In this document: piece after piece, positions 7,068 to 16,192 of the stretch | How positions within the stretch are numbered: position 1 is the stretch's first letter | Layout: every line of letters begins with the position of its first letter | Assembly: GCA_018716105.1 (NCBI GenBank) | Contig: DVKH01000028.1 | Location: 1-64,000 of the forward strand | Origin: Candidatus Fimivivens faecavium | GTDB taxonomy: Bacteria > Bacillota > Clostridia > Oscillospirales > Ruminococcaceae | Length of the DNA: 64,000 bases | Reading direction: 5' to 3' | Notes under the pieces: generated by a model | Told to the model about the DNA's origin: nothing | Database searches by the model: none | Seen by the model: the letters and a program-made list of their open reading frames with translations, nothing else | Translations under genes and position numbers: made by a program

Positions 7068-9278
7068 ATGGCGGAAAAAGAGCTCCTGAGCATAGAGGGA
7101 GTGGTTTCCTCGGTCGTGTTCCACAGCGAGGAAACGGGCTTTACGGTTTTGGAGCTGGAGACGCAGGAGGAGACGCTGACGGTCGTCGGCGAAATCCTCG
7201 GGCTCTCAGAAGGCGAGGAGATCCGCGCCACCGGGAGCTTTGGTTCTCATCCGAGCTATGGCCGCCAGTTCCGGGCCGAGGCGTTCGAGAGGATTCTGCC
7301 GGCGACCGCGTCGGCGATTCTGCGTTATCTTTCCGGCGGGGCGGTCAAGGGAATCGGCCCGGTTCTCGCAAAGCGGATTGTCGATCGATTCGGCGACCGC
7401 TCGCTGGAAGTGATGGACCGCGACCCGCACGCGCTTTCGCAGGTGCGGGGCGTCTCGCCCCAGAAAGCGATGGAAATTGCGGAGGAATACCGCAGGATCG
7501 TCGGCATCCGCTCGGTGATGATGTTCCTGTCGAGCCACGGCGTGGCCCCCTCCGCCTCCATCGCGGTCTGGAAAAAATGGGGCGGCCTTTCACAGGAGGT
7601 GATCACGGCCGACCCGTACTGCCTCTGCGACCCGGAAATCGGGCTTGGCTTTGCGCAGGCGGACGATATTGCGGCAAACCTCGGGTTTGAACAGGACGCG
7701 CCCTGCCGGGTGCGGGGCGGAATCCTCCATGTGCTGCGGCACAATCTGGGCAACGGCCATTCCTGCCTGCCGGTGGACAAGCTCCTTCCAACGGTCGCGT
7801 CGCTGCTGGAAATTTCGGGCGGGGAGGCGGAAAAAGCGCTGGACGAGCTTCGGGAAAACGGCGATCTGACCGAGGAGGCTATCGACGGCGGGCGGTTCTG
7901 TTACCTGCCCGACCAATACCGCGCAGAAAGCTATGTCGGGGACAGGCTCTCGATGATGATCGGCCTTTCCCCGGGCGACCGGCCGGTAGAGGAAGAAGAA
8001 ATTGCGGCGCTGGAACGGGAGCTTGGGATTTCCTATGCGAAGCGGCAGAAAAAAGCCATCGCATCGGCGGTAGATCAGAATATCCTCATCCTTACCGGCG
8101 GGCCGGGCACCGGAAAAACGACAACCCTCAACGGCATCATCACCCTGCTCGAGCGAAGGGGGATGAAGGTTGCGCTCGCCGCGCCGACCGGCCGCGCCGC
8201 AAAACGGCTTTCTGAGGTGACGGGCCGGGAGGCGAAGACGGTTCACCGGCTGCTGGAAGTCGATTTCGGCGAAGAGAACGGCATGCCGAAATTCAAGCGC
8301 AATGAACGCAATCCCCTCGCCTGCGACGCGGTTGTGGTGGACGAGATGTCGATGGTGGATATCCTTTTGTTCTCCTGCCTCCTCAAGGCGGTGCGGCCCG
8401 GATGCCGGATGATCTTGGTCGGGGATCCGGATCAGCTCCCGTCGGTCGGGGCGGGGAATGTGCTGAAAGACATGATCGACAGCGGCGCGGTGGAATGCGT
8501 GCATCTCGACCAGGTGTTCCGGCAGGCGGCGCAGAGCCTGATTGTCGTTGGAGCGCATCAAATTGTGTCAGGGGAAACGCCTCCGCTCGGCGTCAAGGAC
8601 TCGGATCTGTTCTTCCTCCCGCGCGCGTCGCCGGAGGAGACGGCCAAGACGGTTGCCGATCTCTGCGCGAGACGCCTTCCAAAGGCGTACGGCCTTTCGC
8701 CGACGGCGGATATCCAGGTGATCTCCCCGACCAAAGCGGGCGGCGCGGGGACCGTGGAGTTAAACCGCCTCCTGCAGGAGGCGCTCAATCCCCCCGCGCC
8801 GGGAAAGAGCGAATATAAGACAAATGTAAACCTGTTCCGCGAAGGGGACAAGGTCATGCAGATCCGGAACAACTACGATATCGTCTGGGCGAAAGACGAC
8901 GGGGACGAAGGGATGGGCGTTTTTAACGGCGACATCGGCGTCATCGACCTGATCGACAAGCCGTCCCGTTCGATGCTGATCCGCTTTGAGGACCGGACGG
9001 CGCAGTATGACTTCGATATGCTCTCCGAAATCGACCTCGCCTACGCGGTTACGGTACATAAAAGCCAGGGAAACGAGTTTGACGCGGTTGTGCTTCCGCT
9101 GGTCGGAAGGCACCGCAGGCTTCACTATCGAAATCTCCTGTATACCGCTGTAACGCGGGCCAAAAAACTGCTTGTGATTGTGGGACAGGTTTCGACCGTC
9201 GAAGCGATGGTCGAGAACAACCGGAAAACCCTTCGATATACCAACCTTTGTGCAAGACTGAAAGAGGCGCTATGCTGA
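7068..9278 (+). CDS. recD2: ATP-dependent RecD2-type DNA helicase
   Basis: 736 residues, typical of RecD2 (not the RecBCD subunit). The N-terminal OB-like region and helix-hairpin-helix tract (VKGIGPVLAKRIVDRFG near 92-106) precede the motor. Walker A LTGGPGTGKTTT is at about 342-353, Walker B VVDEMSMVD near 424, and the C-terminal motif VHKSQGNEFDAVVLP and TAVTRAKKLL complete a superfamily 1B 5'-3' helicase. It acts in DNA repair and replication-fork maintenance. AGGAGGGG precedes the ATG. Its stop overlaps the comF start by 7 bases, so the two are translationally coupled. Confidence 0.95.
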   Translation: MAEKELLSIEGVVSSVVFHSEETGFTVLELETQEETLTVVGEILGLSEGEEIRATGSFGSHPSYGRQFRAEAFERILPATASAILRYLSGGAVKGIGPVLAKRIVDRFGDRSLEVMDRDPHALSQVRGVSPQKAMEIAEEYRRIVGIRSVMMFLSSHGVAPSASIAVWKKWGGLSQEVITADPYCLCDPEIGLGFAQADDIAANLGFEQDAPCRVRGGILHVLRHNLGNGHSCLPVDKLLPTVASLLEISGGEAEKALDELRENGDLTEEAIDGGRFCYLPDQYRAESYVGDRLSMMIGLSPGDRPVEEEEIAALERELGISYAKRQKKAIASAVDQNILILTGGPGTGKTTTLNGIITLLERRGMKVALAAPTGRAAKRLSEVTGREAKTVHRLLEVDFGEENGMPKFKRNERNPLACDAVVVDEMSMVDILLFSCLLKAVRPGCRMILVGDPDQLPSVGAGNVLKDMIDSGAVECVHLDQVFRQAAQSLIVVGAHQIVSGETPPLGVKDSDLFFLPRASPEETAKTVADLCARRLPKAYGLSPTADIQVISPTKAGGAGTVELNRLLQEALNPPAPGKSEYKTNVNLFREGDKVMQIRNNYDIVWAKDDGDEGMGVFNGDIGVIDLIDKPSRSMLIRFEDRTAQYDFDMLSEIDLAYAVTVHKSQGNEFDAVVLPLVGRHRRLHYRNLLYTAVTRAKKLLVIVGQVSTVEAMVENNRKTLRYTNLCARLKEALC

Positions 9279-9970
9279 ATCCGTTTGATTTTCTGTTTCC
9301 CTCCTGCTGCGCCGTTTGTTCTGAGCCGGTCACTGGGAAGGCGGTGCTCTGTCCAGCCTGTGAAAAGCGGCTTCTGCTGACGGAACATGCGGGCGCGCTC
9401 TGCCCCGTCTGTGGAAAGACCGCGGCAAGCTGCGTCTGCAGGCATGGGAACCCGTTCCACTTTGTGCGCTGTATCTCCTCGTACGTTTATGACGATGCGC
9501 TCCGGCCCGTCATTTCGTCGCTGAAATATCACCCCAAGAGCGGAGCGGTGGACTTTTTCGCGGCGAGAATTGCCCAACACGTTCGGGAGGAATTCGCAGA
9601 AGGCCCGTTTTCATTTGTCACGGAAGTTCCGATGGCCTCCGTCAAGCGGCGGGAACGCGGACACAACCAGGCGGCGTCGCTTGCAAAGGCCGTTGCAGCC
9701 GAGCTGGGCGTTCCCTATTCGTCCGCGCCGATCCGGAAAGAGGATACTATGGAACAGCATTCCCTCGCCGGCCAGCAAAGGCGCGAAAACGCAAAAAGCG
9801 GATTTTGCCTGACAGAGGGGGCGAGGGTGAAAGGCGCGGTTCTTCTGATTGACGATGTCATGACGACAGGATCGACCTTAGACCGCTGCTCCGAGCTGCT
9901 TTTGGAATGCGGGGCGGCCGCCGTCTTCTGCGCGACTGCGGCGACCACGCTGATTCGGCCGCGAAGATGA
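9272..9970 (+). CDS. comF: ComF-family phosphoribosyltransferase-like protein
   Basis: 232 residues. Start ATG at 9272 inside the recD2 stop region. An N-terminal zinc-binding region has paired cysteines (CCAVC, CPAC, CPVC, CVC within the first ~55 residues). The C-terminal PRTase domain carries the PRPP loop LLIDDVMTTGSTLDRC near residues 190-205. ComF helps bring transforming DNA across the inner membrane in competent bacteria. In clostridia it is often present with no known competence regulon, so its role here is inferred. Coupling to recD2 fits DNA uptake or repair. Confidence 0.92.
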   Translation: MLNPFDFLFPSCCAVCSEPVTGKAVLCPACEKRLLLTEHAGALCPVCGKTAASCVCRHGNPFHFVRCISSYVYDDALRPVISSLKYHPKSGAVDFFAARIAQHVREEFAEGPFSFVTEVPMASVKRRERGHNQAASLAKAVAAELGVPYSSAPIRKEDTMEQHSLAGQQRRENAKSGFCLTEGARVKGAVLLIDDVMTTGSTLDRCSELLLECGAAAVFCATAATTLIRPRR

Positions 9971-10000
9971 TCCCGGCTGCCATTCCCACGCAGAGCTTCA

Positions 10001-10029
10001 TTGAAAACGCCTGCGCCCCGTGCTATAAT
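10001..10029 (+). promoter_or_regulatory. Sigma-A promoter upstream of mreB
   Basis: -35 TTGAAA (10001-10006), 17-bp spacer, TGC-TATAAT extended -10 (10024-10029). It implies a leader of about 225 nt before the mreB start. Confidence 0.8.
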
Positions 10030-10030
10030 A

Positions 10031-10260
10031 TCCGCAGTGAATGCGCCCCGGCTGAATTTGAGCCGTCTGCGGCGAGGAGGCGTGCGGCCCGTATGCCGAT
10101 TACGGAGCGTGAGCCAAGCGGCTGATCGCGTCCGTCGGAGCGGGCTGCGGTTTTGTGCGGCCAAAAAGGACGCGCGGAAGCGGAAAATGCACAAACCCGG
10201 ATTTTAGCTGTGAAAACCGGGCATTCTGTTTTTGATCTGACGGAAAAGGAGGCGCTGTTA
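10031..10260 (+). other. Long structured mreB leader, identity unknown
   Basis: No gene here. Several short perfect stems can form in the RNA: CGGCT/AGCCG near 10049-10065, CCGTA/TACGG near 10088-10104, AGCC/GGCT near 10112-10123, and CCCGG/CCGGG near 10196-10222. The last is followed by TTCTGTTTTTG and could act as a weak attenuator. No riboswitch class I know fits. Confidence 0.45.
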
Positions 10261-11280
10261 TTGGCTGCCAACGACATCGGAATTGATTTGGGAACGGCGA
10301 GCGTGCTCATCTATGACCCGGAGCGCGGGCTTATGTTGAAAGAACCGTCGGTGGTTGCGGTCAACACCCAGACCGGCGAGGTGATCGCGGTCGGCGAAAA
10401 CGCGCAGCAGATGCTTGGGCGCACGCCGGACAAAATCCGTGCGGTGATGCCGCTGTCGGACGGGGTGATTTCGGACTTTGACATGACCAGCGCCATGATC
10501 ACCCAGTTTATTAAAAAGGTGACGGGCGGCGGGATTATCAAGCCCCGCGTGATCATCTGCGTGCCGTCCGGTATCACAGAGGTGGAATCGAATGCGGTTG
10601 CGGGCGCGGCGACCGCCGCAGGAGCGCGAAAAGTCTTTTTGATAGAGGAGCCGGTCGCGGCGGCGCTTGGCGCTGGAATTGATATTTCAAAGCCGGAGGG
10701 GCATATTATCCTCGATATCGGCGGGGGCACCAGCGACATCGCCGTGCTCTCGCTCAATGGGATCGTCTGCAAGACTTCGGTGAAGATGGCCGGGCGGAAG
10801 ATCGACGATGCGATTGTCAAATATGTCCGCACAAAATTCGGGATCCTGATCGGCGAACGGATGGCCGAACGGGCGAAAATTGCAGGCGCAAGCGTAATGT
10901 TCGACGAAGACGAGAACATCGAGGTGGAGATTAAGGGCCGGGATCTCCGCTCCGGCCTGCCAAAACGCCAGAATATCACCCGGGCGGAGCTCTCGGAGGC
11001 GATTTTGGAATCGGTGATGGTCATCGTTGACGCGGTCGGACATATGCTTGAGATCACGCCGCCCGAACTCGCGGCCGACATCCATGAAAACGGCCTGCTT
11101 ATGACCGGAGGAGGATCCCAGCTGCACGGGCTGGACCAGCTGCTCTGCGCCCGCACAGGGCTCAATGTGGTTGTGGCCGATCATCCGACCGAGTGCGTCG
11201 CAATCGGGACGGCGCGCGCATTCCAGTTTTTGGACCAGCTTTACGACGGGTTCGTGAACACGCCGACCAAGCTCCGCTGA
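10261..11280 (+). CDS. mreB: MreB/Mbl cell-shape actin
   Basis: 339 residues from TTG at 10261, chosen because AAAGGAGG sits 8 bases upstream and the protein then starts LAANDIGIDLGTASVLIY as MreB and Mbl do. An upstream extension of the frame lies in the leader. The actin-fold motifs are visible: phosphate-1 GIDLGTA, phosphate-2 DIGGGTSDIAVLS near 193-205, and the adenosine loop MTGGGSQLHGLD near 281. MreB filaments organise the elongation machinery and peptidoglycan synthesis along the cell side wall. No mreC or mreD follows, as in stand-alone Mbl-type loci, so it could be mbl. A terminator follows. Confidence 0.92.
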   Translation: MAANDIGIDLGTASVLIYDPERGLMLKEPSVVAVNTQTGEVIAVGENAQQMLGRTPDKIRAVMPLSDGVISDFDMTSAMITQFIKKVTGGGIIKPRVIICVPSGITEVESNAVAGAATAAGARKVFLIEEPVAAALGAGIDISKPEGHIILDIGGGTSDIAVLSLNGIVCKTSVKMAGRKIDDAIVKYVRTKFGILIGERMAERAKIAGASVMFDEDENIEVEIKGRDLRSGLPKRQNITRAELSEAILESVMVIVDAVGHMLEITPPELAADIHENGLLMTGGGSQLHGLDQLLCARTGLNVVVADHPTECVAIGTARAFQFLDQLYDGFVNTPTKLR

Positions 11281-11369
11281 TTTTTCTCTTAATTTATAAA
11301 AATTGGCAGTTCCTGATAGAATGCCGTAAAACCGCTTTATAATTACCAAACGAAAAATAAACAGATAGA

Positions 11370-11405
11370 TAAACTCCGCGTATTTTTGCGCGGGGTTTAT
11401 TTTTC
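11370..11405 (+). terminator. Terminator of mreB
   Basis: Stem AAACTCCGCG/CGCGGGGTTT around a T-rich loop, followed by ATTTTT. It lies about 90 bases past the stop codon. Confidence 0.75.
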
Positions 11406-11538
11406 GCCCCTGGTGAAACACTATAAAAGGCGTTTTGATGCCGGTTTCTTGGAAAAACGGGCGAAACCGGCCCGCTTTCCGCTGGAATCCGAAAGCGCCC
11501 AACGATCTTGCCGAAACGGCGGAATGGAGTGCGAAGCG

Positions 11539-11724
11539 ATGGCGAACCTGACGGCGAAAGAACTTTCGTTTCTTGAGGATCAACTCGATGCTGAGCAGAA
11601 CCTTGTGAAAAAATATCAGATGTATGCGGCGCAGCTGACCGATCCCCAGCTCAAGACAAAATGCGAACAGATTGCGTCGAAGCATCAGACCCATTTCAAC
11701 AAACTGCTTGGCCAGCTGAGTTAG
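11539..11724 (+). CDS. Small helical spore-coat-associated protein (first of pair)
   Basis: 61 residues. ATG at 11539 follows GGAG at 11526-11529; a longer frame upstream lacks support. Entirely helical and charged, with LDAEQNLVKKYQMYAAQLTDP, resembling the short proteins that precede CotF-family genes in clostridia. It sits 11 bases ahead of the CotF-like gene, so both are probably made together late in sporulation. The function is inferred from context. Confidence 0.75.
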   Translation: MANLTAKELSFLEDQLDAEQNLVKKYQMYAAQLTDPQLKTKCEQIASKHQTHFNKLLGQLS

Positions 11725-11735
11725 GGGGGAGCACG

Positions 11736-11999
11736 ATGGCGAACAATGCATTTGGCGATAAGGAGATCATGACCGATATCCTCAATTCCCAGAAGACGAT
11801 TACCGGCAGCTATAACAACGGTGCGAATGAAGCGGCGGGAGCCGCGCTTAAATCCGAGTTTATGAACATTCTCAACGAAGAGCACCAGATTCAGCATGAG
11901 GTGTTTCTCGAGATGCAAAAACGCGGCTGGTATTGCCCGCCGCAGGCCGAACAGCAAAAGATCAACCAGACAAAACAGAAGTTTTCATCCAACCAGTGA
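11736..11999 (+). CDS. CotF-family spore coat protein
   Basis: 87 residues. ATG at 11736 follows AGGGGGGAG. The sequence contains the family hallmarks IMTDILNSQKTITGSYNN, LKSEFMNILNEEHQIQ and a C-terminal KRGWYCPP segment, matching the CotF/ferritin-like small coat protein family of spore formers. Expected in the spore coat. Together with its small partner it indicates a sporulating host. A clean terminator follows. Confidence 0.85.
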   Translation: MANNAFGDKEIMTDILNSQKTITGSYNNGANEAAGAALKSEFMNILNEEHQIQHEVFLEMQKRGWYCPPQAEQQKINQTKQKFSSNQ

Positions 12000-12004
12000 G
12001 AAAG

Positions 12005-12033
12005 AAGAGAGGCCGATTCGGCCTCTCTTTTTC
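12005..12033 (+). terminator. Terminator after the coat-protein pair
   Basis: Stem AGAGAGGCCGA/TCGGCCTCTCT followed by TTTTC. Confidence 0.88.
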
Positions 12034-12084
12034 AAACATATGTCGGGGCGGCAGGCGCCCATTGACGCCAGCTTCCGCTCTTGC

Positions 12085-13173
12085 TTATTCCGCCTTCTTG
12101 TGGGGTTTTTCAGGCGCGCCGACTTGTGTTTCGCCGATGTGTACATCCACCTGGCGATAGGGGATGCGGATCCCCGCTTTATCAAATTTATGCTTCACCT
12201 GCTCGAGCATATAGAACTGCAGGTCGTAATAATCCGGCCAGTTGACCCAGATCCGCGCGATAATCTCGATCGCGTTTTGCCCGTGCGCGCAGACCCGGAC
12301 GACCGGCGACGGGGAAGAGAGCATCATGTTCGATTCTTCCGCCGTCGAAAGGATAATCCGCTTTGCCTCTTCGAAATCATCCTCATACGCAACCTGGAAG
12401 GTCATGTCGAGGCGGCGGACCGGCGAAGCGGAATGATTGGTTATTTTGGCTTTGGCGGTGTCGTTGTTTGGGATGAAAACCTTTTTCTGGTCGAAGGTTT
12501 TGAGCGTAGTGTAGAATAGGCCGATCTCATCCACGATGCCGGAATAGCTGTCCATCTCAATATAGTCCCCAACAACGAACGGTTTTGTGAACAGCACGAC
12601 CGCGCCGCCGATCAAATTGGAAAGATGATCCTTCACCGAAAGGGCAAGCGCGAGCGCGGCGGCGGAGAGCGCCGCAATCAAGGAGGTGGTGTCGATGCCC
12701 AGGATGCCAATGCAGCTGATTGCGAGGACTACAAACAACACGGCTTTGACCGCCGAGGCGATAAAAGCGTGAAGGGTAATATCCACCTTGGTGCGCAGGA
12801 GCGCTTTTCGGAGCGCCTTGTCAAAGGCGCCGATCAGCGCGACGCCGAGCACGAAGAAGACGAGCGCACGCACAATCAGAACGCCGGTGCTCTCGAACCA
12901 GCCGACCGTGTTGATCCCCATCGCGCTGAGGACGATTCCGAGGATGACGACGATCAGGATCAGATAGCCGAGCCAGCGGATCGCGGTTTGGATCAACTGG
13001 TGAAAGGCGGGACTGATTTTCGCCACATTTAGCGCTTTGTTTGTGACGATCCCAAGGATTCTCACCGCGAGAAATCCGCAGAGAAGGATGGTGAGCGCCT
13101 TCGCCGCCACGGTGAACGCGGCCGCCGCCCATTCGCCCCAGTGAGACTCAAGATAATAAGTGAACCGTTCCAT
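12085..13173 (-). CDS. mscS: Small-conductance mechanosensitive channel (MscS family)
   Basis: 362 residues from the ATG at 13173, which has GGGGG 7 bases upstream; the in-frame TTG at 13194 has no ribosome binding site. Four N-terminal membrane helices precede the pore helix, which is rich in Ala and Gly (TTSLIAALSAAALALALSVKDHLSNLIGG near 168-196). The cytoplasmic MscS beta domain follows (PFVVGDYIEMDSYSGIVDEIG and the IPNND segment), then a C-terminal alpha/beta domain. It opens under membrane tension to release solutes in hypo-osmotic shock. Convergent with the coat gene; divergent from pcrA. Confidence 0.93.
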   Translation of the reverse strand: MERFTYYLESHWGEWAAAAFTVAAKALTILLCGFLAVRILGIVTNKALNVAKISPAFHQLIQTAIRWLGYLILIVVILGIVLSAMGINTVGWFESTGVLIVRALVFFVLGVALIGAFDKALRKALLRTKVDITLHAFIASAVKAVLFVVLAISCIGILGIDTTSLIAALSAAALALALSVKDHLSNLIGGAVVLFTKPFVVGDYIEMDSYSGIVDEIGLFYTTLKTFDQKKVFIPNNDTAKAKITNHSASPVRRLDMTFQVAYEDDFEEAKRIILSTAEESNMMLSSPSPVVRVCAHGQNAIEIIARIWVNWPDYYDLQFYMLEQVKHKFDKAGIRIPYRQVDVHIGETQVGAPEKPHKKAE

Positions 13174-13285
13174 GACGTTTCCCCCAAAATTCAAATGCTT
13201 TCAACTAGGCCTTTCTATGATACCATAACCGCCGGGATTCACACAAATCACGACGGCCGTTTTCGACCGGTTTTCTGTTTTTTGG

Positions 13286-13314
13286 TTCAAATCCCTGGCG
13301 GAGTATGGTATAAT
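13286..13314 (+). promoter_or_regulatory. Sigma-A promoter of pcrA
   Basis: -35 TTCAAA (13286-13291), 17-bp spacer, TGG-TATAAT extended -10 (13309-13314). The expected start near 13321 coincides with the first hairpin of the leader. Confidence 0.75.
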
Positions 13315-13322
13315 AACCGCAG

Positions 13323-13535
13323 TAAATTGGGCTTCGGCCCAATTTAGCCCCGCCGGTGGCGGGGCCGGCGCGGCAGACGCCGCGCCCTGCGCTTGTGACG
13401 CCATAATCCAAATCGGCTTTGCCGATTTGTACGCCGCCATCGCGGCGCCAAGGCCCGATTGGGCCTGCGGTTATGGTTCATGCAGCAAATATGCTATGCC
13501 CAATCAAACGGTGCCCGGTTTCGCGGCGTTTGATT
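13323..13535 (+). repeat. Cluster of seven perfect hairpins in the pcrA leader
   Basis: Consecutive inverted repeats: 13323-13346 (10-bp stem, TTCG loop), 13347-13365 (8 bp), 13367-13386 (8 bp), 13409-13429 (9 bp), 13432-13447 (6 bp), 13451-13466 (6 bp) and 13502-13535 (9 bp, 16-nt loop). The first three abut. GATTGGGC (13457-13464) in hairpin six can also pair with GCCCAATC (13498-13505), offering an alternative fold. No protein-coding frame with a ribosome binding site is present. This could be a mobile palindromic repeat or a regulatory leader; I cannot tell which. Confidence 0.75.
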
Positions 13536-13584
13536 CACTGGGAACTGAAAATGGAAAGGCCGCCGGAAGGCGGATGGGGAAGGT

Positions 13585-15981
13585 ATGTCGGAACAGATGC
13601 TTCGGGAACGGTTTTTAAAGCTGCGAAAGCAGATCCTTGAAAAACGGTTTCAAAGAATGAACAACATGCAGCGGGAAGCGGTCTTCCAGACCGAAGGCCC
13701 TCTTTTGATTCTGGCGGGGGCTGGGAGCGGGAAGACGACGGTGCTGATCAACCGGATCGCAAACCTCCTGCTGTTTGGGAACGGATATCACAGCGGCGAA
13801 ATCCCGGCCGGGACCGGCGTCGCCGACCTCGAGTTCCTGGAAGGTTATCTCGCAGGGCGCGAGACGGACGAGATGCGGCTCCGGAGGCTTCTCGCGGTCG
13901 ATCCGCCCAGGCCCTGGCAGATCCTTGCGATCACCTTTACCAACAAGGCGGCGGCGGAGCTCCGCGCGCGGCTTTCGGCGATGCTTGGGGAGGAAGACGC
14001 GAAGGAGATCGCCGCGGCGACCTTTCACTCGGCCTGCCTTCGGATTCTCCGCAGCGAAATCACCCGCCTCGGCTATCAGAGCGGGTTTGCAATTTACGAC
14101 AGCGACGACCAGCAGAGGGTGGTCAAAGAAGTCTTAAAGCAGCTCAACCTCGACGACAAGGCGTTCCAGCCCCGGTCGGTCCTCGCGGCGATCGGCGAGG
14201 CCAAGGACCGCCTCCAGACGCCGGAAGAGATGAAGGAGGCCGCGGGCGGCAACTTCCGGATGGAGAAAATCGCGGGGATTTACAAAGAATATCAAAAGCG
14301 GCTGGTTTCCTCAAATGCGGTGGATTTCGACGATATCATCTCCTTGACCGTCCGCCTGTTTGAAGAGAACCCCGACGTCCTGCACAAATATCAGCGGCGC
14401 TTCCGCTATGTGATGGTGGACGAGTATCAGGACACCAACCGCTCGCAGTACCGGCTGGTGAGCCTTCTCGCGGGCGGGTATCAGAACCTCTGCGTCGTCG
14501 GCGACGACGATCAGAGCATCTACCGCTTCCGCGGGGCGACGATTGAAAACATCCTCTCGTTCGAGGAGCAGTTCAACGGCGCAAAGGTGATCCGGCTTGA
14601 GGAAAACTACCGCAGCACCCAGACGATTCTCGACGCGGCGAACGAGGTCATCGCCCACAACCTTGCCCGGAAGGGGAAAACCCTCTGGACCTCGAACGGC
14701 GCGGGGGAAAAGGTAGCCCTCTACACGGCGGCGGACGAACGGGACGAGGCGGACTTTATCGCCACAGCCATCGCGGCGCAGGCCGCCGCCGGGGGGAAAT
14801 ACGGCGACAACGCCGTTTTGTACCGGATGAACGCGCAGTCGAACGCGATAGAAAACGCCTTCAGGACGTCGCGCATCCCCTATAAGGTGGTCGGCGGAAC
14901 CCGGTTCTACGACCGGAAGGAGATAAAGGACGTTCTCGCCTATCTCGCGGTGGTCAGCAACACCGGCGATCTTCTGAGGCTTTCGCGGATCATCAACGAG
15001 CCGAAGCGCGGCATCGGCGACGCGACCGTCGCGGCCGCGGCCGAGATCGCAGAGGTGCTGGGAACCAGCGTGTTCGACGTCCTCGCGACCGCGGACCAAT
15101 ACGCGCCGCTTCAGCGGAAGGCGAAATCCCTCATGGAGTTCGCCGCGATGATCACGGATTTGATCGAGGCGGCGGAAGTCTCGACCCTTGACCAGCTTCT
15201 GGACGAGCTGCTTGAGGCCAGCGGTTACCGGAAGGCGCTTGCCGCGGAGGGCGAAACCGGAAAGACAAGGCTTGAAAACATCGAAGAGCTTAAATCCAGC
15301 ATGAAGCTTTATGAGGCGGAAACCCAGGAGCCGACCCTCACCGGCTTCCTCGAGGAGATCGCGCTGTTCACCGACCTCGACAACTATGACGATCAATCGG
15401 ACGTCGTCACCCTGATGACGCTCCATTCGGCCAAGGGCCTCGAGTTTGAAAACGTCTTTATCCCCGGCATGGAGGAGGGGATCTTCCCGTCCTCCCGCTC
15501 GACCGTCGATGCGGAAAGCCTTGAAGAGGAGCGGCGGCTCGCCTATGTCGGCATCACCCGCGCGAAGAAGAGGCTGACCCTCTTAAGCGCCAGGCGCCGG
15601 CTGCTGTTCGGGCAGACGATGTCCGGACGGGAATCGCGTTTCCTCGCGGAGATTCCGGCGGGGCTTCTCGAGCGCAGCGGCCAGGCCAACGCCAGTAAAG
15701 CCGCGCCGCCGGCGCCGGGCGGCGGGGCCAGGCGCAGACCCGCCCCGGCGCAGCAACAGGGCTTTGGCTTCGGCGCCGCGGCCGGCATGCCAAAGCAGGC
15801 GCCCGCGCAGACCGGTTCGCCTGTGCGCCCCGGCGACCGGGTCCGCCACCGGGTCTTCGGCGAGGGCGACGTGCTCTCGGTGACGCCGATGGGCGGCGAC
15901 CAGCTGGTTGAAATCAAATTTCAAAAGGTGGGCGTGAAAAAGATTATGGCGGCCTATGCGAAACTCTCGGTGATCGAATAA
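13585..15981 (+). CDS. pcrA: UvrD/PcrA-type ATP-dependent DNA helicase
   Basis: 798 residues, superfamily 1A 3'-5' helicase used in nucleotide-excision repair, plasmid replication and removal of RecA or RNA polymerase. The Q-motif region MNNMQREAV (25-33) precedes Walker A ILAGAGSGKTT (42-52). Then come AITFTNKAAAELRAR (motif Ia), VDEYQDTN (II), GDDDQSIYRFRGA (III), LEENYRST (IV) and TLMTLHSAKGLEF (V). After residue ~690 an Ala/Pro-rich linker leads to a C-terminal Tudor-like domain (RPGDRVRHRVFGEGDV), as in PcrA. The ATG at 13585 has GGGGAAGG upstream. Monocistronic, behind the hairpin leader. Confidence 0.95.
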   Translation: MSEQMLRERFLKLRKQILEKRFQRMNNMQREAVFQTEGPLLILAGAGSGKTTVLINRIANLLLFGNGYHSGEIPAGTGVADLEFLEGYLAGRETDEMRLRRLLAVDPPRPWQILAITFTNKAAAELRARLSAMLGEEDAKEIAAATFHSACLRILRSEITRLGYQSGFAIYDSDDQQRVVKEVLKQLNLDDKAFQPRSVLAAIGEAKDRLQTPEEMKEAAGGNFRMEKIAGIYKEYQKRLVSSNAVDFDDIISLTVRLFEENPDVLHKYQRRFRYVMVDEYQDTNRSQYRLVSLLAGGYQNLCVVGDDDQSIYRFRGATIENILSFEEQFNGAKVIRLEENYRSTQTILDAANEVIAHNLARKGKTLWTSNGAGEKVALYTAADERDEADFIATAIAAQAAAGGKYGDNAVLYRMNAQSNAIENAFRTSRIPYKVVGGTRFYDRKEIKDVLAYLAVVSNTGDLLRLSRIINEPKRGIGDATVAAAAEIAEVLGTSVFDVLATADQYAPLQRKAKSLMEFAAMITDLIEAAEVSTLDQLLDELLEASGYRKALAAEGETGKTRLENIEELKSSMKLYEAETQEPTLTGFLEEIALFTDLDNYDDQSDVVTLMTLHSAKGLEFENVFIPGMEEGIFPSSRSTVDAESLEEERRLAYVGITRAKKRLTLLSARRRLLFGQTMSGRESRFLAEIPAGLLERSGQANASKAAPPAPGGGARRRPAPAQQQGFGFGAAAGMPKQAPAQTGSPVRPGDRVRHRVFGEGDVLSVTPMGGDQLVEIKFQKVGVKKIMAAYAKLSVIE

Positions 15982-16192
15982 ACAGATCCGAGCGGTTCTG
16001 CATATCATGAAGGGACCGCCGTGAATGGAAACATTATCGAAATTCCAGCCCTTTTCCATCAGGGTACCTTCATCCGGGTTTTCCCTAAAATCCTGTGCGA
16101 ATGCAAACCAAATGCCTCCGGTGGTCACAAAAAAATCGGTTTCGAATACTATGTATTGAGTACAACTTGAACCATCGAACAGGAGGATTGCT

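Noticed and set aside
13281..13300. tRNA T-arm-like GGTTCAAATCCC
   Set aside because: No acceptor or anticodon arms around it; it lies inside the pcrA promoter region.
13323..13466. CRISPR-like array of short palindromes
   Set aside because: The palindromes differ in sequence and have no spacers of constant length; no cas genes in the window.
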